Part shown: piece after piece, positions 35,564 through 46,858 of the stretch | How positions within the stretch are numbered: position 1 is the first letter of the stretch | How the letters are laid out: each line of letters starts with the position of its first letter | DNA from: DATGKR01 sp035294565 | Lineage (GTDB): Bacteria; Actinomycetota; Acidimicrobiia; Acidimicrobiales; Palsa-688 | Direction: 5' to 3' | Assembly (NCBI GenBank): GCA_035294565.1 | Contig: DATGKR010000128.1 | Location: 6,209-70,208 of the forward strand | DNA: 64,000 nucleotides | The notes under the pieces: model-generated | What the model was told of the DNA's origin: nothing | What the model saw: only the letters and a program-made list of their open reading frames with translations | Database searches by the model: none | Translations under genes and position numbers: made by a program

Positions 35564-37135
35564 TCAGCTGACCCGCTTGAACAGGTCGGCGGCGGCGTTG
35601 CCCTTCACCAGGCGGAAGTGGCCGCTCACCTGCCGCCACGTGGGGTCGGTGTCGACGACCGACACGGGCAGGACGACGTACTGCACCTGCGAGGCGAACG
35701 GCAGCCTCTGCCCCTCCTCGCGCAGGTCGCCCCAGTAGGAAGCCCTGAAAGGGTTGGGCCACATGTAGATCCGGGTGCGGTGGTCCAACTCGGGAACGTA
35801 GTCGTAGAAGGCGGACACCACAGCGTGCGCGGGGACGGAGCGCACCACCTGGTTGGTCTCGGTGACCAGCGGCGACGAGGCGCTCACGATCGGGTACGTC
35901 TCGTCGGAGAAGGGGGCCAGCCCCCACACCGTGCACGCCCACAGCGCGGCGACCGTCACGCCCCCAACGGCGGCGCGCCGCCACCCGGCGCGCCGGACCC
36001 TCGACACCGCCCACACGGTTCCGCAGGCGAGGATCGGCACGATCGGAAGCGAGTAGTGGTAGTCGATCTCGTGCTGGTAGCCGAAAGTGGACACCAAGTT
36101 GACCGCCACGCCGATCACCGCGAGCGCGGCGATCTCCGGGGCCAGGATGAACACCAGCCCGGCGCTGGCTGCCAGCTGCCACAGGTAGAAGGCCCGCCCC
36201 TGCGAGCCGAGGTAGGAGAAGACGGCGCCGGGGTGGCGGACCAGGGTCCGCAGGGAGCCGCCGAAGCCGCCGAATGGCAGCCGGTTGGCGTGCACGTTGA
36301 AGACACCGATCAGTGCCGGGATGACCAGCAGGTTGTCGACCAGAGCCGAGACCACCGATCCGGCGGCCAGCGCGAGGCCCGTTCTCCTGTCCCGGCGGAA
36401 GGCGACCCACACCCCGATCGGGAGTGCGTACATGGCTGCGTCCTCCTTGCACAAAAGGAGCAGCACCACCGATGCAACCAGGAGTGCGGGCCGCCACACG
36501 ACGGCAAAGTAGATAGCGGCCGCGATCAGCGCGACCTCGAAGCACTCCACGTGGAACTGCTCCATGTTGCCCTGCTGCAAGGCCGGGTTGAGCAGGTAGG
36601 CGGCGGCCAACAGCGTCGCCGCCACCGTGCCGAGGCGCAGATGTCGGGCGAGCAGGTACACCGGCACGGCGCCAGCGGCGATCAGCACCGCCTGCACGGC
36701 GAGCAGCACCGACGTGTGGGGGTATATCCAGTAGAAGGGGACGAGGAGCACGTACACGAAAGTCGTGTGGTCGCCGAAGAGTTGGCGTCCCATCACGGTG
36801 ACGAACGGGTCGTGGAACCTGCTGAGCAGCCAGATGCCCTGGTCGGGGATGCCGAGGTCGAACGCCGGCTGCTCGTAGCCGTGCAGGGCCGCGATGCCGA
36901 GGCTGGCGAATCGCGCCGCGTAGAGCACGGCGAGCAGGCCTACGGGGACGTGTGCCAGCCAGCTCGCGTTTTCCCGGAGGGCCGCGACGACGACCTCGAT
37001 CCCCGGCACCCGCCTCCGCCGCTCGGTGGCCGGCTGGATGGGGTCGCGCCTCTCCGCCGGCCCTGACGGCTCCTGCCGCTCGGCGGCGGGCTGGATGGGG
37101 TCGCGCCTCTCCGCCGGCCCTGGCCGCTTCGACAC
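35564..37135 (-). CDS. DUF2079 multi-pass membrane protein, second of a tandem pair
   Basis: 523 residues from GTG 37135. About ten membrane helices with the DUF2079 core: FDLGIPDQGIWLLSRFHDPF, FGDHTTFVYVLLVPFYWI, KEDAAMYALPIG and YHYSLPIVPILACG. Family members are GT-C-like integral membrane proteins of unknown substrate. The N-terminus contains an imperfect 20-residue duplication (GPAERRDPIQPA twice), absent from its paralogue. It lies nine bases downstream of the other DUF2079 gene, so the two are co-transcribed. The C-terminal periplasmic domain (about 390-523) is conserved between them. Confidence 0.8.
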   Translation of the reverse strand: MSKRPGPAERRDPIQPAAERQEPSGPAERRDPIQPATERRRRVPGIEVVVAALRENASWLAHVPVGLLAVLYAARFASLGIAALHGYEQPAFDLGIPDQGIWLLSRFHDPFVTVMGRQLFGDHTTFVYVLLVPFYWIYPHTSVLLAVQAVLIAAGAVPVYLLARHLRLGTVAATLLAAAYLLNPALQQGNMEQFHVECFEVALIAAAIYFAVVWRPALLVASVVLLLLCKEDAAMYALPIGVWVAFRRDRRTGLALAAGSVVSALVDNLLVIPALIGVFNVHANRLPFGGFGGSLRTLVRHPGAVFSYLGSQGRAFYLWQLAASAGLVFILAPEIAALAVIGVAVNLVSTFGYQHEIDYHYSLPIVPILACGTVWAVSRVRRAGWRRAAVGGVTVAALWACTVWGLAPFSDETYPIVSASSPLVTETNQVVRSVPAHAVVSAFYDYVPELDHRTRIYMWPNPFRASYWGDLREEGQRLPFASQVQYVVLPVSVVDTDPTWRQVSGHFRLVKGNAAADLFKRVS

Positions 37136-37144
37136 CGGCCGTTT

Positions 37145-38638
37145 CTACCGCACGCGCCTGTACACGCTCACGCCACCTCCGCTCCCGACGAGGGCAAAGT
37201 CCCGCCGGATAGAGGCGAAGGTGGCAGCATCGCTGCCGCGGAGGTGAGTCGGGATGACGAGGTAGTCGACGCTGGAGGCTTCCGGCAGGCGCTCGCCTTC
37301 CTCCCGGTAGAGGCCCCAGTAGTGGGCCCGGAAGGGGGTCGGCCATTGGTAGGCGCCGGTGCGGTGATCGAGGTGGGCGACGTACTGGTAGGACGCAGAC
37401 ACAACTGCGTCGGCGGGTACCAGGTGGAGCTCGCGGTTGATGGCCGTGACCTTCGGGCCCGACGGGTCGTGATGAGGGTAGGAGGCGAGCGAGAAGGGGG
37501 CGAGACCCCATACCACGCAAGAGGCGACGGCGGCGCAGGCGACGACTGCGGTGGCGGCCTCCCGACGCCGCCGGCCGGCGACGCGGCTTACAGCGAAGAC
37601 GGTGCCAGTGGCGAGCACCGCCACCAGGGCGAAGGAGTAGTGGTAGTAGATCTGGTGCATGTAGGGGAAGTTGCTGATGACGTTCTCGGCGAGGACCCCT
37701 AGGCCTACAGCGGCGACCTCCGGGGAGGTGGCGAACATCCAGGCGAACGGCGCCCCCATCTGCCAGACGTAGTAAGGGCGCCCGCCCGCGGCCAGGTACG
37801 AGGCGAGCTTCCCCGGATGGCTGAACGGCGAGGCGAGCACGCCGGCGAACCCGCCGAAAGGGATCCGGTTGGCATAGAAGGAGGCGGTGCCGAGCAGAGT
37901 GCGGATGACCACCACGAAGACGAAGACGGTCCACGCCGCCGACCCGGCGACGATCCCCAGCCCCAGCCGCCGGTCCCGCCTGGCGAACACCCACAGCCCG
38001 AGGGGAACGACTAGAGCGGCAGCGTCCTCCTTGACGAGAAGCGCCGCGACCACCGCCACGACGAGCAGGCGCGGCTTCCACTCCACCGCTGCGAAGACCG
38101 CCAGGGCAGCCAGGGGTGCCAAGAAGGCGTCAGGGTGAAACTGCTCGAGGTTCCCCCATTGCAGAGCCGGGTTCAGAAGGTAGGCGCCTGCGAGCGCCGT
38201 GGGCATCCAGGTACCCGGGACCCGCCGGCGGGCCAGGAGGTATATGGGCACGGCGGCTCCCGCCAGGAGCAGCGTTTGGAGGAGCAGCAGCGTCTGCGCG
38301 TGTGGCCAAACCCAGTAGAGCGGGACCGCCAGGAGCAGGATGAACGAGGTGTGGTCGCCGAAGAGGTCCCGCCCCATCACCGTCACGAAGGGGGCGTGGA
38401 AGCGGCTCAGCAGCCATACCCCCTGGTCGAATATGCCCATGTCGTAGCCTGGGCTGGAATAGCCGTCGTAGACCTGTACCGAAAGCAGCCCGAAGCGGAC
38501 CACGTAGGCGGCCACCAGGAGGGCGATCGGCAGGTGGACGAGAAGTCGGCGGGCTCGGGCGCGGATGGGTTGGGGTCGGGGGTTGGGGGCGACCGCAGCG
38601 CCGCCCGTGCGGTTCGCGCCAGCCTGCGCCGGTACCAT
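37145..38638 (-). CDS. DUF2079 multi-pass membrane protein, first of a tandem pair
   Basis: 497 residues from ATG 38638 (ATG 38650 is also possible). Same layout as its neighbour: YDMGIFDQGVWLLSRFHAPF, FGDHTSFILLLAVPLYWV, KEDAAALVVPLG, YHYSFALVAVLATG, and a C-terminal soluble domain. The Asp/Glu in FDQG and KEDA recall GT-C acidic catalytic residues, but no substrate is known. Divergent from secA with starts 10 bp apart or overlapping, so the two share a promoter region. The pair probably arose by tandem duplication. Confidence 0.8.
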   Translation of the reverse strand: MVPAQAGANRTGGAAVAPNPRPQPIRARARRLLVHLPIALLVAAYVVRFGLLSVQVYDGYSSPGYDMGIFDQGVWLLSRFHAPFVTVMGRDLFGDHTSFILLLAVPLYWVWPHAQTLLLLQTLLLAGAAVPIYLLARRRVPGTWMPTALAGAYLLNPALQWGNLEQFHPDAFLAPLAALAVFAAVEWKPRLLVVAVVAALLVKEDAAALVVPLGLWVFARRDRRLGLGIVAGSAAWTVFVFVVVIRTLLGTASFYANRIPFGGFAGVLASPFSHPGKLASYLAAGGRPYYVWQMGAPFAWMFATSPEVAAVGLGVLAENVISNFPYMHQIYYHYSFALVAVLATGTVFAVSRVAGRRRREAATAVVACAAVASCVVWGLAPFSLASYPHHDPSGPKVTAINRELHLVPADAVVSASYQYVAHLDHRTGAYQWPTPFRAHYWGLYREEGERLPEASSVDYLVIPTHLRGSDAATFASIRRDFALVGSGGGVSVYRRVR

Positions 38639-38648
38639 TGGGGCCACC

Positions 38649-41438
<2,790 letters not shown>

Positions 41439-41441
41439 TCC

Positions 41442-42575
41442 TTGCGCGACTTCACCCCTGAACTGTCCGCGCTCGAAACGCGCCTTGCCGACGCCGCCAA
41501 GTACCTGGGCCTCGATTCGCTGAAGGCGCGCCTGGCCGAGCTGGAGACCGAGGTCTCCCGGCCGGACCTGTGGGAAGACACCGAAGTAGGCCAGAGGGTG
41601 ACCCGCGATTATGGGCAGGTGAAGGACGACGTCGAGCTGCTCGAACGCCTGCGCCGCCAGCTCGACGACGCCCAGACGCTCCACCAGCTCGGTGTCGAGG
41701 AGGGCGACGACTCCGTCGAGGGCGAGGTAGCCGAGTCGGTACGCGCCCTCGAAGACGAGCTCGACCGGCTGGAGTTGCGGTCCCTTTTCACCGGCGAGCA
41801 CGACGAGAACGATGCCGTCTGCGAGATCCACGCCAAGGACGGGGGCACGGACGCCCAGGACTGGGCGGAGATGCTCGTCCGGATGTACCAGCGCTGGGCC
41901 GAGCGGCGGGGATTCGGTTTCGAGGTCGAGGACGTCAGCGAGGGCCAGGAAGCCGGCATCCTCTCAGCCAGCTTCATCGTACGGGGGCGGTACGCGACGG
42001 GGTTGCTGTCGTCTGAGCGGGGGGTGCACCGTTTGGTGCGGATATCTCCCTTCGACGCCCAGTCCCGGCGCCAGACGAGCTTCGCGTCGGTGAGCGTTGT
42101 GCCGTTCTTCGAGGACCTCTCGGGCGAGGTGGACATAGACGAGAAGGACCTGCGCATCGACACCTACCGCTCGTCGGGCGCCGGCGGCCAGCACGTCAAC
42201 GTGACCGACTCGGCGGTCCGCATCACCCACATTCCGACGGGGACCGTCGTGTCGGTCCAGAACGAGAGGTCCCAGCACCAGAACAAGGCGAAGGCCATGC
42301 AGATCCTCGCCTCCAAGCTTGCCGAGCTGCAGCGCGAGGAGCGCGAGGCGGAGCTCGCCGCCCTCGCCGGGCGCCCGGCGCTGGTGGGTTGGGGCTCCCA
42401 GATCCGCTCCTACGTGCTCGCCCCTTACCAGCAGGTGAAGGATCTCCGAACCGGCCACGAGACCGGCAACGTGATGGCGGTCCTCGACGGGGACCTCGAC
42501 CCGTTCATGGAGTCGTACCTGCGCTGGCGGCGCGAGAACGCAGGGGTGACCCCGAGCGGGGCCGCGGGACGCTAG
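41442..42575 (+). CDS. prfB: Peptide chain release factor 2
   Basis: 377 residues from TTG 41442, three bases after the secA stop. The stop-codon discriminator SPF (202-204) gives UAA/UGA specificity and the catalytic GGQ is at 248-250. The frame runs without interruption from the start, so there is no programmed +1 frameshift site with an in-frame UGA near codon 26 as in Escherichia coli prfB; feedback control by that route is absent. Next come ftsE and ftsX in the same direction. Confidence 0.96.
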   Translation: MRDFTPELSALETRLADAAKYLGLDSLKARLAELETEVSRPDLWEDTEVGQRVTRDYGQVKDDVELLERLRRQLDDAQTLHQLGVEEGDDSVEGEVAESVRALEDELDRLELRSLFTGEHDENDAVCEIHAKDGGTDAQDWAEMLVRMYQRWAERRGFGFEVEDVSEGQEAGILSASFIVRGRYATGLLSSERGVHRLVRISPFDAQSRRQTSFASVSVVPFFEDLSGEVDIDEKDLRIDTYRSSGAGGQHVNVTDSAVRITHIPTGTVVSVQNERSQHQNKAKAMQILASKLAELQREEREAELAALAGRPALVGWGSQIRSYVLAPYQQVKDLRTGHETGNVMAVLDGDLDPFMESYLRWRRENAGVTPSGAAGR

Positions 42576-42627
42576 AGTTGTAGCCCGTGCCGCTGGCGAG
42601 GGGGGCGACCGCCCTCTCACGACGACC

Positions 42628-43314
42628 ATGATCAAGTTCGAAACCGTTACCAAGTCCTACAAGGGCACCACAGTCGCTCTCAGGGACGTAACCGTCGACA
42701 TCCAAAAGGGTGAGTTCGTCTTCCTGGTGGGGCCGTCCGGCTCGGGGAAGTCCACCTTCTTGCGCCTCGTCACCAAGGAGGAGCAGGCGGACACCGGGCA
42801 GGTGTGGGTGGCCGGCAAGGAGGTCGGCTCGCTGTCGGCGTGGAAGGTTCCATACCTGCGGCGCAACATCGGGTGCGTTTTCCAGGATTTCCGGCTCTTG
42901 CCGACCAAGTCCGTCTACGAGAACGTTGCCTTCGCCCTCGAGGTCATCGGCCGCCCTCGCCACGTCATCCGCTCGCAGGTGCCGCAGATCCTCGACCTGG
43001 TCGGCCTTGGCAAGAAATTGTCCAACCTCCCTCACGAGCTGTCCGGCGGGGAGCAGCAGCGGGTTGCCATAGCGCGCGCGTTCGTCAACCGGCCGCTCAT
43101 CCTGCTGGCCGACGAGCCCACGGGAAACCTGGACCCGACGACCACGGCCGGCATCATGCGCCTGCTCGATCGGATCAACCGGACGGGCACTACGGTCGTC
43201 ATGGCCACCCACGACAACACGATCGTCGACTCGATGCGCCGGCGGGTCATCGAGCTCGACCGGGGTACGGTCATTCGCGACCAGGCCCGGGGTGTCTACG
43301 GGATGGGGGCGTAG
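42628..43314 (+). CDS. ftsE: Cell-division ABC transporter ATPase FtsE
   Basis: 228 residues. Walker A GPSGSGKST (35-43), Q-loop CVFQDFRLL (83-91), signature LSGGEQQ (138-144), Walker B LLADEP (159-164), His switch in MATHD. It powers FtsX to activate periplasmic peptidoglycan hydrolases during septation. The ftsX gene starts three bases after its stop. A separate SLT-NlpC/P60 hydrolase encoded at 45.9 kb is a plausible but unproven downstream effector. Confidence 0.95.
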   Translation: MIKFETVTKSYKGTTVALRDVTVDIQKGEFVFLVGPSGSGKSTFLRLVTKEEQADTGQVWVAGKEVGSLSAWKVPYLRRNIGCVFQDFRLLPTKSVYENVAFALEVIGRPRHVIRSQVPQILDLVGLGKKLSNLPHELSGGEQQRVAIARAFVNRPLILLADEPTGNLDPTTTAGIMRLLDRINRTGTTVVMATHDNTIVDSMRRRVIELDRGTVIRDQARGVYGMGA

Positions 43315-43316
43315 GC

Positions 43317-44204
43317 GTGAGCCTCTCCAGCGCTTACGTCGCACGCGAGACGGCGGGCAACCTGCGCCGCAACCTGCTCATGACCTTTGCGGCGATCGTG
43401 ACCATGGCCGTGTCGCTCACCGCTCTTGGGGCGGTGCTCGTCATGCGCCAAGCGATCGCCAAGGCCTCCGTGCAGTGGCGGGGCGGCGTCGAGATGGCCA
43501 TCTTCTTGAACCCGTCGGTGTCGGCCACCGAGACGAGCGCCATCAGGGCGGAGTTGTCGTCGACCCCCGGCGTCAAGACCTTCCACTACGTCGACAAGCC
43601 GCATGCATACCAGGAGTTCAAGGAGATCTTCGGCGGCAACAACGACATCGTCAGCGTCCTCAACGTTTCCGACATGCCGCCGTCGTTCAGGGTCGTGCCG
43701 ACCAATGCCCAGGACATCGCCGAGCTCGGACGGCAGTTCCAGAACCAACCCGGCGTGTTGAAGGTCTCCTACGCCCAGCAGGAGATCGACGCGCTCCTAA
43801 ACCAGTTCCACAGGTGGCGAACACTGGGCTTCGCCTTGGCCATCGGGGTTCTGGTGGGCGCGGTCGCGCTGATCGTCAACACCATCCAGCTGGCCATTTT
43901 CGCCCGGCGCCGGGAGGTGGCGGTGATGAAGCTGGTCGGCGCCACCAACTGGTTCATCCGGATTCCGTTCATGCTCGAAGGGTTCATCCACGGGATGGTC
44001 GGGGCGATCATCGCCTTCGGCCTCACCTACGTCCTGCGTGACTGGATCGCGTCGTTCCTGCCGGACCAGACGATCCTCGGCACCAACCAGCTGTTCGTCA
44101 CCCCGCAGGAGGCCGTCTACACCGGCTTGGTCCTGCTCGCCGTCGGCGCCGCCGTCGGCGTGCTCGGGTCGGCTTTCGCCGTGCGCCGCTACCTGTCCGT
44201 GTAG
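43317..44204 (+). CDS. ftsX: Cell-division ABC transporter permease FtsX
   Basis: 295 residues from GTG 43317. First membrane helix about 22-45, an extracytoplasmic loop (about 46-165) that contacts hydrolases, then three further helices (about 172-192, 220-245, 268-288). RREVAVMKLVGAT is the FtsX cytoplasmic signature. It forms the membrane part of FtsEX. In most actinobacteria smpB follows, with ssrA close by; here smpB is not found downstream and a repeat-bearing gap begins instead. Confidence 0.93.
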   Translation: MSLSSAYVARETAGNLRRNLLMTFAAIVTMAVSLTALGAVLVMRQAIAKASVQWRGGVEMAIFLNPSVSATETSAIRAELSSTPGVKTFHYVDKPHAYQEFKEIFGGNNDIVSVLNVSDMPPSFRVVPTNAQDIAELGRQFQNQPGVLKVSYAQQEIDALLNQFHRWRTLGFALAIGVLVGAVALIVNTIQLAIFARRREVAVMKLVGATNWFIRIPFMLEGFIHGMVGAIIAFGLTYVLRDWIASFLPDQTILGTNQLFVTPQEAVYTGLVLLAVGAAVGVLGSAFAVRRYLSV

Positions 44205-44600
44205 AGGATCGGCTCCGTATAGAGGTCGGCGGGGGAGCGGGCGACAGCTTCTCAGGCTCAGAACGCCTAGCGAATGCGCAGGGCTGGGTTCGCGCTCGGC
44301 GCGCAGCGCTCCAAGGATCGGTGTAACGCTTGCGGGGGGCTTCGTGGCCGGCGGATTTGCCAAAGTGTCCAGAGCCCGATGCCGGGTCCGGGGCGAGTGG
44401 ACAGTTAGGTCAAAATATTCGCCCTAAGTGTCCACTCGCCGGGTCCGTCGGGGCTTGGAGTGGACAGTTGGGGAAATCGCGCATCGCCCCGTGCGGATGC
44501 CCGGCCCTGAGCCCGGGACCACCGCCGCTTGATGATCGCCCCGTGCCGATGCCCGGCCCCACCGCCTGGACGTCGCCACGCCGGCTCGAATTGGGTCAGG
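44205..44600. other. 396-bp gene-free gap between convergent genes holding repeat copy B
   Basis: No credible coding frame. Bases 44205-44353 contain nothing I can name. The interspersed element occupies about 44354-44480. An imperfect direct repeat follows: 25 bp at 44483-44507 recurs at 44535-44559 with one mismatch (both begin ATCGCCCCGTGC), a period of 52 bp. Confidence 0.7.
44354..44480. repeat. Interspersed four-half-site palindromic element, copy B
   Basis: TGTCCA/TGGACA half-sites at 44366-44371, 44398-44403, 44429-44434 and 44461-44466, again spaced 26, 25 and 26 bp. The left arm TTTGCCAAAGTGTCCA is identical to copies A and C. The second and fourth arms read TGGACAGTTAGG and TGGACAGTTGGG, so they are less well paired. 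Linker ATATTCGCCCTAAG. Here the second and third half-sites extend to a 12-bp inverted repeat (GGCGAGTGGACA with TGTCCACTCGCC). Confidence 0.92.
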
Positions 44601-44981
44601 TCAGTCCGCGTTGACCATCTGGTCGGCGGCGGCGGTGAAATAGTGGAGCATCTGCATCTCGTCGAGCGGCGCCAGGCCGCTGGCCCGGACCGCGTCGGAC
44701 ATGTGGCGCACCCACGCGTCCCTCTCGGCGGGGCCAATGGCGAAGGGAGCGTGACGCATCCTCAGCCGGGGCTGCCCCCGCGTGCGGTTGTAGTCGTCGG
44801 GGCCGCCCCAGAACTGGACGAGGAACAGAGCGAGATGGGCGCGTGCCGCTTCGAAGGCGGTCGGGTCGGAGGGGTAGACGGCGCGGAGCACCGGGTCCTC
44901 GGCGACAGCCCGGTAGAAGCGACGGGTCAGGTCCTCGAAGAAGGGCTGGCCGCCGACACGTTCGTAGAGTGAAGAGGGCAT
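44601..44981 (-). CDS. Group II truncated hemoglobin (trHbO-like)
   Basis: 126 residues from ATG 44981, chosen because MPSSLYERVGG lines up with the start of mycobacterial trHbO; a GTG at 44996 would add five residues. Two-on-two globin: proximal His77 in RLRMRHAPF, Trp90 at position G8 in ERDAWV, Tyr23 and Tyr36 in the distal/CD region. Group II globins bind oxygen tightly and are linked to oxygen or peroxide chemistry rather than transport. It converges on ftsX across the repeat-bearing gap. Confidence 0.9.
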   Translation of the reverse strand: MPSSLYERVGGQPFFEDLTRRFYRAVAEDPVLRAVYPSDPTAFEAARAHLALFLVQFWGGPDDYNRTRGQPRLRMRHAPFAIGPAERDAWVRHMSDAVRASGLAPLDEMQMLHYFTAAADQMVNAD

Positions 44982-45036
44982 CGTCGGCTGCTTCACAGTA
45001 TCGGCGGCGCCTTGGGGAGGGCGGCGCCCTGCGTGT

Positions 45037-45852
45037 CTACCGACCGTGGACGTCCTCGGCTACGAAGGTGACCACACGCTGGCCGACGGCGACGTGGCCG
45101 CCGGCAGAGACGACAGCTTCGCCAGAGGCGGGGACCTTCTCCCAGGCAGAGCCGCCGGGTTGGTAGACGTAGGTGGCTTCACCCGAGCCACGGTCGGCGA
45201 CCACGAGGCGGTCCCCATCGAGGCGGACCGAGGCGTGGACCGGGGCCGCACCCGGGCCGTCCAGGCGCAGCGGGGCGGGGTCGGCGCAGTCAGGGGGGTC
45301 CGATCCGAGCAGGTAGCCGCGGTCCAGGACGTAAACAGCGCCTTTGTCGGTCACCAGCATCCCGGCCGCCTGGGGCTCCGGCGGCGACGGCACCAGCACG
45401 AACCCGCCGCCGGGGACCACGCCTGCTTCCAAGTCCCACATGTCGTCGGGCGAAGGCGGCGGCGCGGTGGTTCCCGCCAGGCTCACCGTGATGGACGGAC
45501 GCGCCTCGAGCACGGCTCGCAGCCATCCTCGACCCACCTCAGGGGACACCCACGAGGCGCCGTCCCAGGCGTGGACGGCTCCGTGCAGCAGCGTGTCCCA
45601 CCCCTGGGAGCAGGGCCCCACCACGGCGAAGGCCGCCCCCGGTTCGGGGTCGCCGCCTTCGAGAACTCCGATGAGATGATCGATCACCCGTCGGCCCGCC
45701 GTGGCCGACCCGGAGAGGTTGCGCGCCGACTGGACGAGGAAGCTGACCAGCGCCGGCGAAGCCGACGGTGCCGCCCATGCCGCCAGGTCGCCAGCGCGCA
45801 CCACCGTGCCGAGGCCGGGGAGCACCTCGAGGCGCTCGATCACGCCTGACAC
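45037..45852 (-). CDS. Protein with a divergent C-terminal FHA domain
   Basis: 271 residues from GTG 45852. The C-terminal 90 residues follow the FHA strand pattern (YLLGSDP, LRLDGPGAAPVHASVRLDGDRLVVADRGSG, then VAVGQRVVTF), but the phosphothreonine-binding residues are altered: GSDP for GRxP and APVH for SxxH. The N-terminal 170 residues are not recognised; GPCSQGWDTLLHGAVHAW is its most distinctive stretch. It may be a scaffold that has lost phosphopeptide binding. It is divergent from the cell-wall hydrolase gene, with 49 bp between starts. Confidence 0.6.
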   Translation of the reverse strand: MSGVIERLEVLPGLGTVVRAGDLAAWAAPSASPALVSFLVQSARNLSGSATAGRRVIDHLIGVLEGGDPEPGAAFAVVGPCSQGWDTLLHGAVHAWDGASWVSPEVGRGWLRAVLEARPSITVSLAGTTAPPPSPDDMWDLEAGVVPGGGFVLVPSPPEPQAAGMLVTDKGAVYVLDRGYLLGSDPPDCADPAPLRLDGPGAAPVHASVRLDGDRLVVADRGSGEATYVYQPGGSAWEKVPASGEAVVSAGGHVAVGQRVVTFVAEDVHGR

Positions 45853-45864
45853 GCTAACGCAGTC

Positions 45865-45893
45865 TTGCCCATGAATACAGCATGAAATAAAAT
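45865..45893 (+). promoter_or_regulatory. Sigma-70-type promoter for the cell-wall hydrolase gene
   Basis: -35 TTGCCC (45865-45870), 17-bp spacer, -10 TAAAAT (45888-45893) in a locally AT-rich patch. The expected transcription start (about 45900) is only about two bases before the ATG at 45902, so the mRNA is probably leaderless or nearly so; no Shine-Dalgarno site is seen. Confidence 0.6.
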
Positions 45894-45901
45894 GAAAATC
45901 T

Positions 45902-46837
45902 ATGAAAGTGAGATGGTGGCTCGGGGCGTTGGCGCTGGCCGCGCTCGGGACCATGGCGGTCGCCGCGGGCGCCGCAGGCCTGGCGGGGGCGCTGACCGGG
46001 CCGTCGCCCGCCGCCCCGGCTACGCCCCCTGTCATGGAAGGTCTCTACGTCATGGCGGCGGCGACCTGTCCGGGGCTGGCATGGCAGCTTCTGGCCGGGA
46101 TCGGCACGGTCGAATCCGACAACGGCACCTCCTTGCTGCCGGGCGTCCGCTCCGGGCGTAATCCCGCCGGGGCGGAAGGGCCGATGCAGTTCGAGCCGGC
46201 CACGTTCGCCCAATACGCCCTTCCCGTTCCGCCCGGCGGTGCGGATCCGCCAAGCCCCTACGACCCGACCGACGCCGTCTATGCCGCAGCGAGGATGCTC
46301 TGCGCCGACGGGGCGGCCGATCCGGGCGGGGTCGGCCGCGCGCTGTTCGACTACAACCATTCCGAGGCGTACGTGGCGGCTGTGGTCTCCGTGGCTGAGC
46401 GATTCGGCTATGGCAAGGAGGATCCGGGAGATGCGGCGGTCGCATACGCGTTGTCCCAGGTCGGGACGCCTTATCGCTGGGGCGCGGAAGCCCCAGGGGT
46501 CGCCTTCGACTGTTCGGGACTGGTGCAGGCCGCCTACGCCGCTGCGGGTGTGGCGCTGCCTCGCAGCGCCGAGGCCCAGTTCGACGCCGGGCCGGCCGTC
46601 CCCACCGCAGCGGCCCTCCAGCCGGGGGATCTGGTCTTTTTCGGGCCAGGGGTGGGCCTGCCCGCCTCGCACGTGGGGATTGTCGTCGACCCGGGGGGGT
46701 TGACCGGGGGGATGGGCCGAGACGGGTCGATGGTCGACGCTCCCCACCAGGGGGCGGCCGTCCGAGTGGAGCCGTTCCCGCTGGATCCCGGCGCCCGGTG
46801 GGGAGGGGAGATCTACCTGGGGGCGACCCGGCCGTGA
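45902..46837 (+). CDS. Bifunctional SLT lytic transglycosylase / NlpC-P60 peptidase
   Basis: 311 residues. Signal-anchor (about 5-32), then a lysozyme-like SLT domain (about 50-170) with catalytic Glu71 in GTVESDNG and a PMQFEPATF segment, then an NlpC/P60 domain (about 175-311) with Cys204 in FDCSGL and His257 in SHVGIV. It would cut both glycan strands and stem peptides of peptidoglycan. Similar two-domain proteins occur in actinobacterial conjugative elements and in septal wall hydrolysis; no conjugation genes are nearby. Both neighbours lie on the minus strand, so it is a single-gene unit. Confidence 0.85.
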   Translation: MKVRWWLGALALAALGTMAVAAGAAGLAGALTGPSPAAPATPPVMEGLYVMAAATCPGLAWQLLAGIGTVESDNGTSLLPGVRSGRNPAGAEGPMQFEPATFAQYALPVPPGGADPPSPYDPTDAVYAAARMLCADGAADPGGVGRALFDYNHSEAYVAAVVSVAERFGYGKEDPGDAAVAYALSQVGTPYRWGAEAPGVAFDCSGLVQAAYAAAGVALPRSAEAQFDAGPAVPTAAALQPGDLVFFGPGVGLPASHVGIVVDPGGLTGGMGRDGSMVDAPHQGAAVRVEPFPLDPGARWGGEIYLGATRP

Positions 46838-46858
46838 CGCTCCACTGGAGGCACGCTC

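Noticed and set aside
45902..46837. Marker of an integrated conjugative element
   Set aside because: Two-domain SLT-NlpC/P60 proteins occur in such elements, but no relaxase, coupling protein or VirB4-like gene is seen around it.
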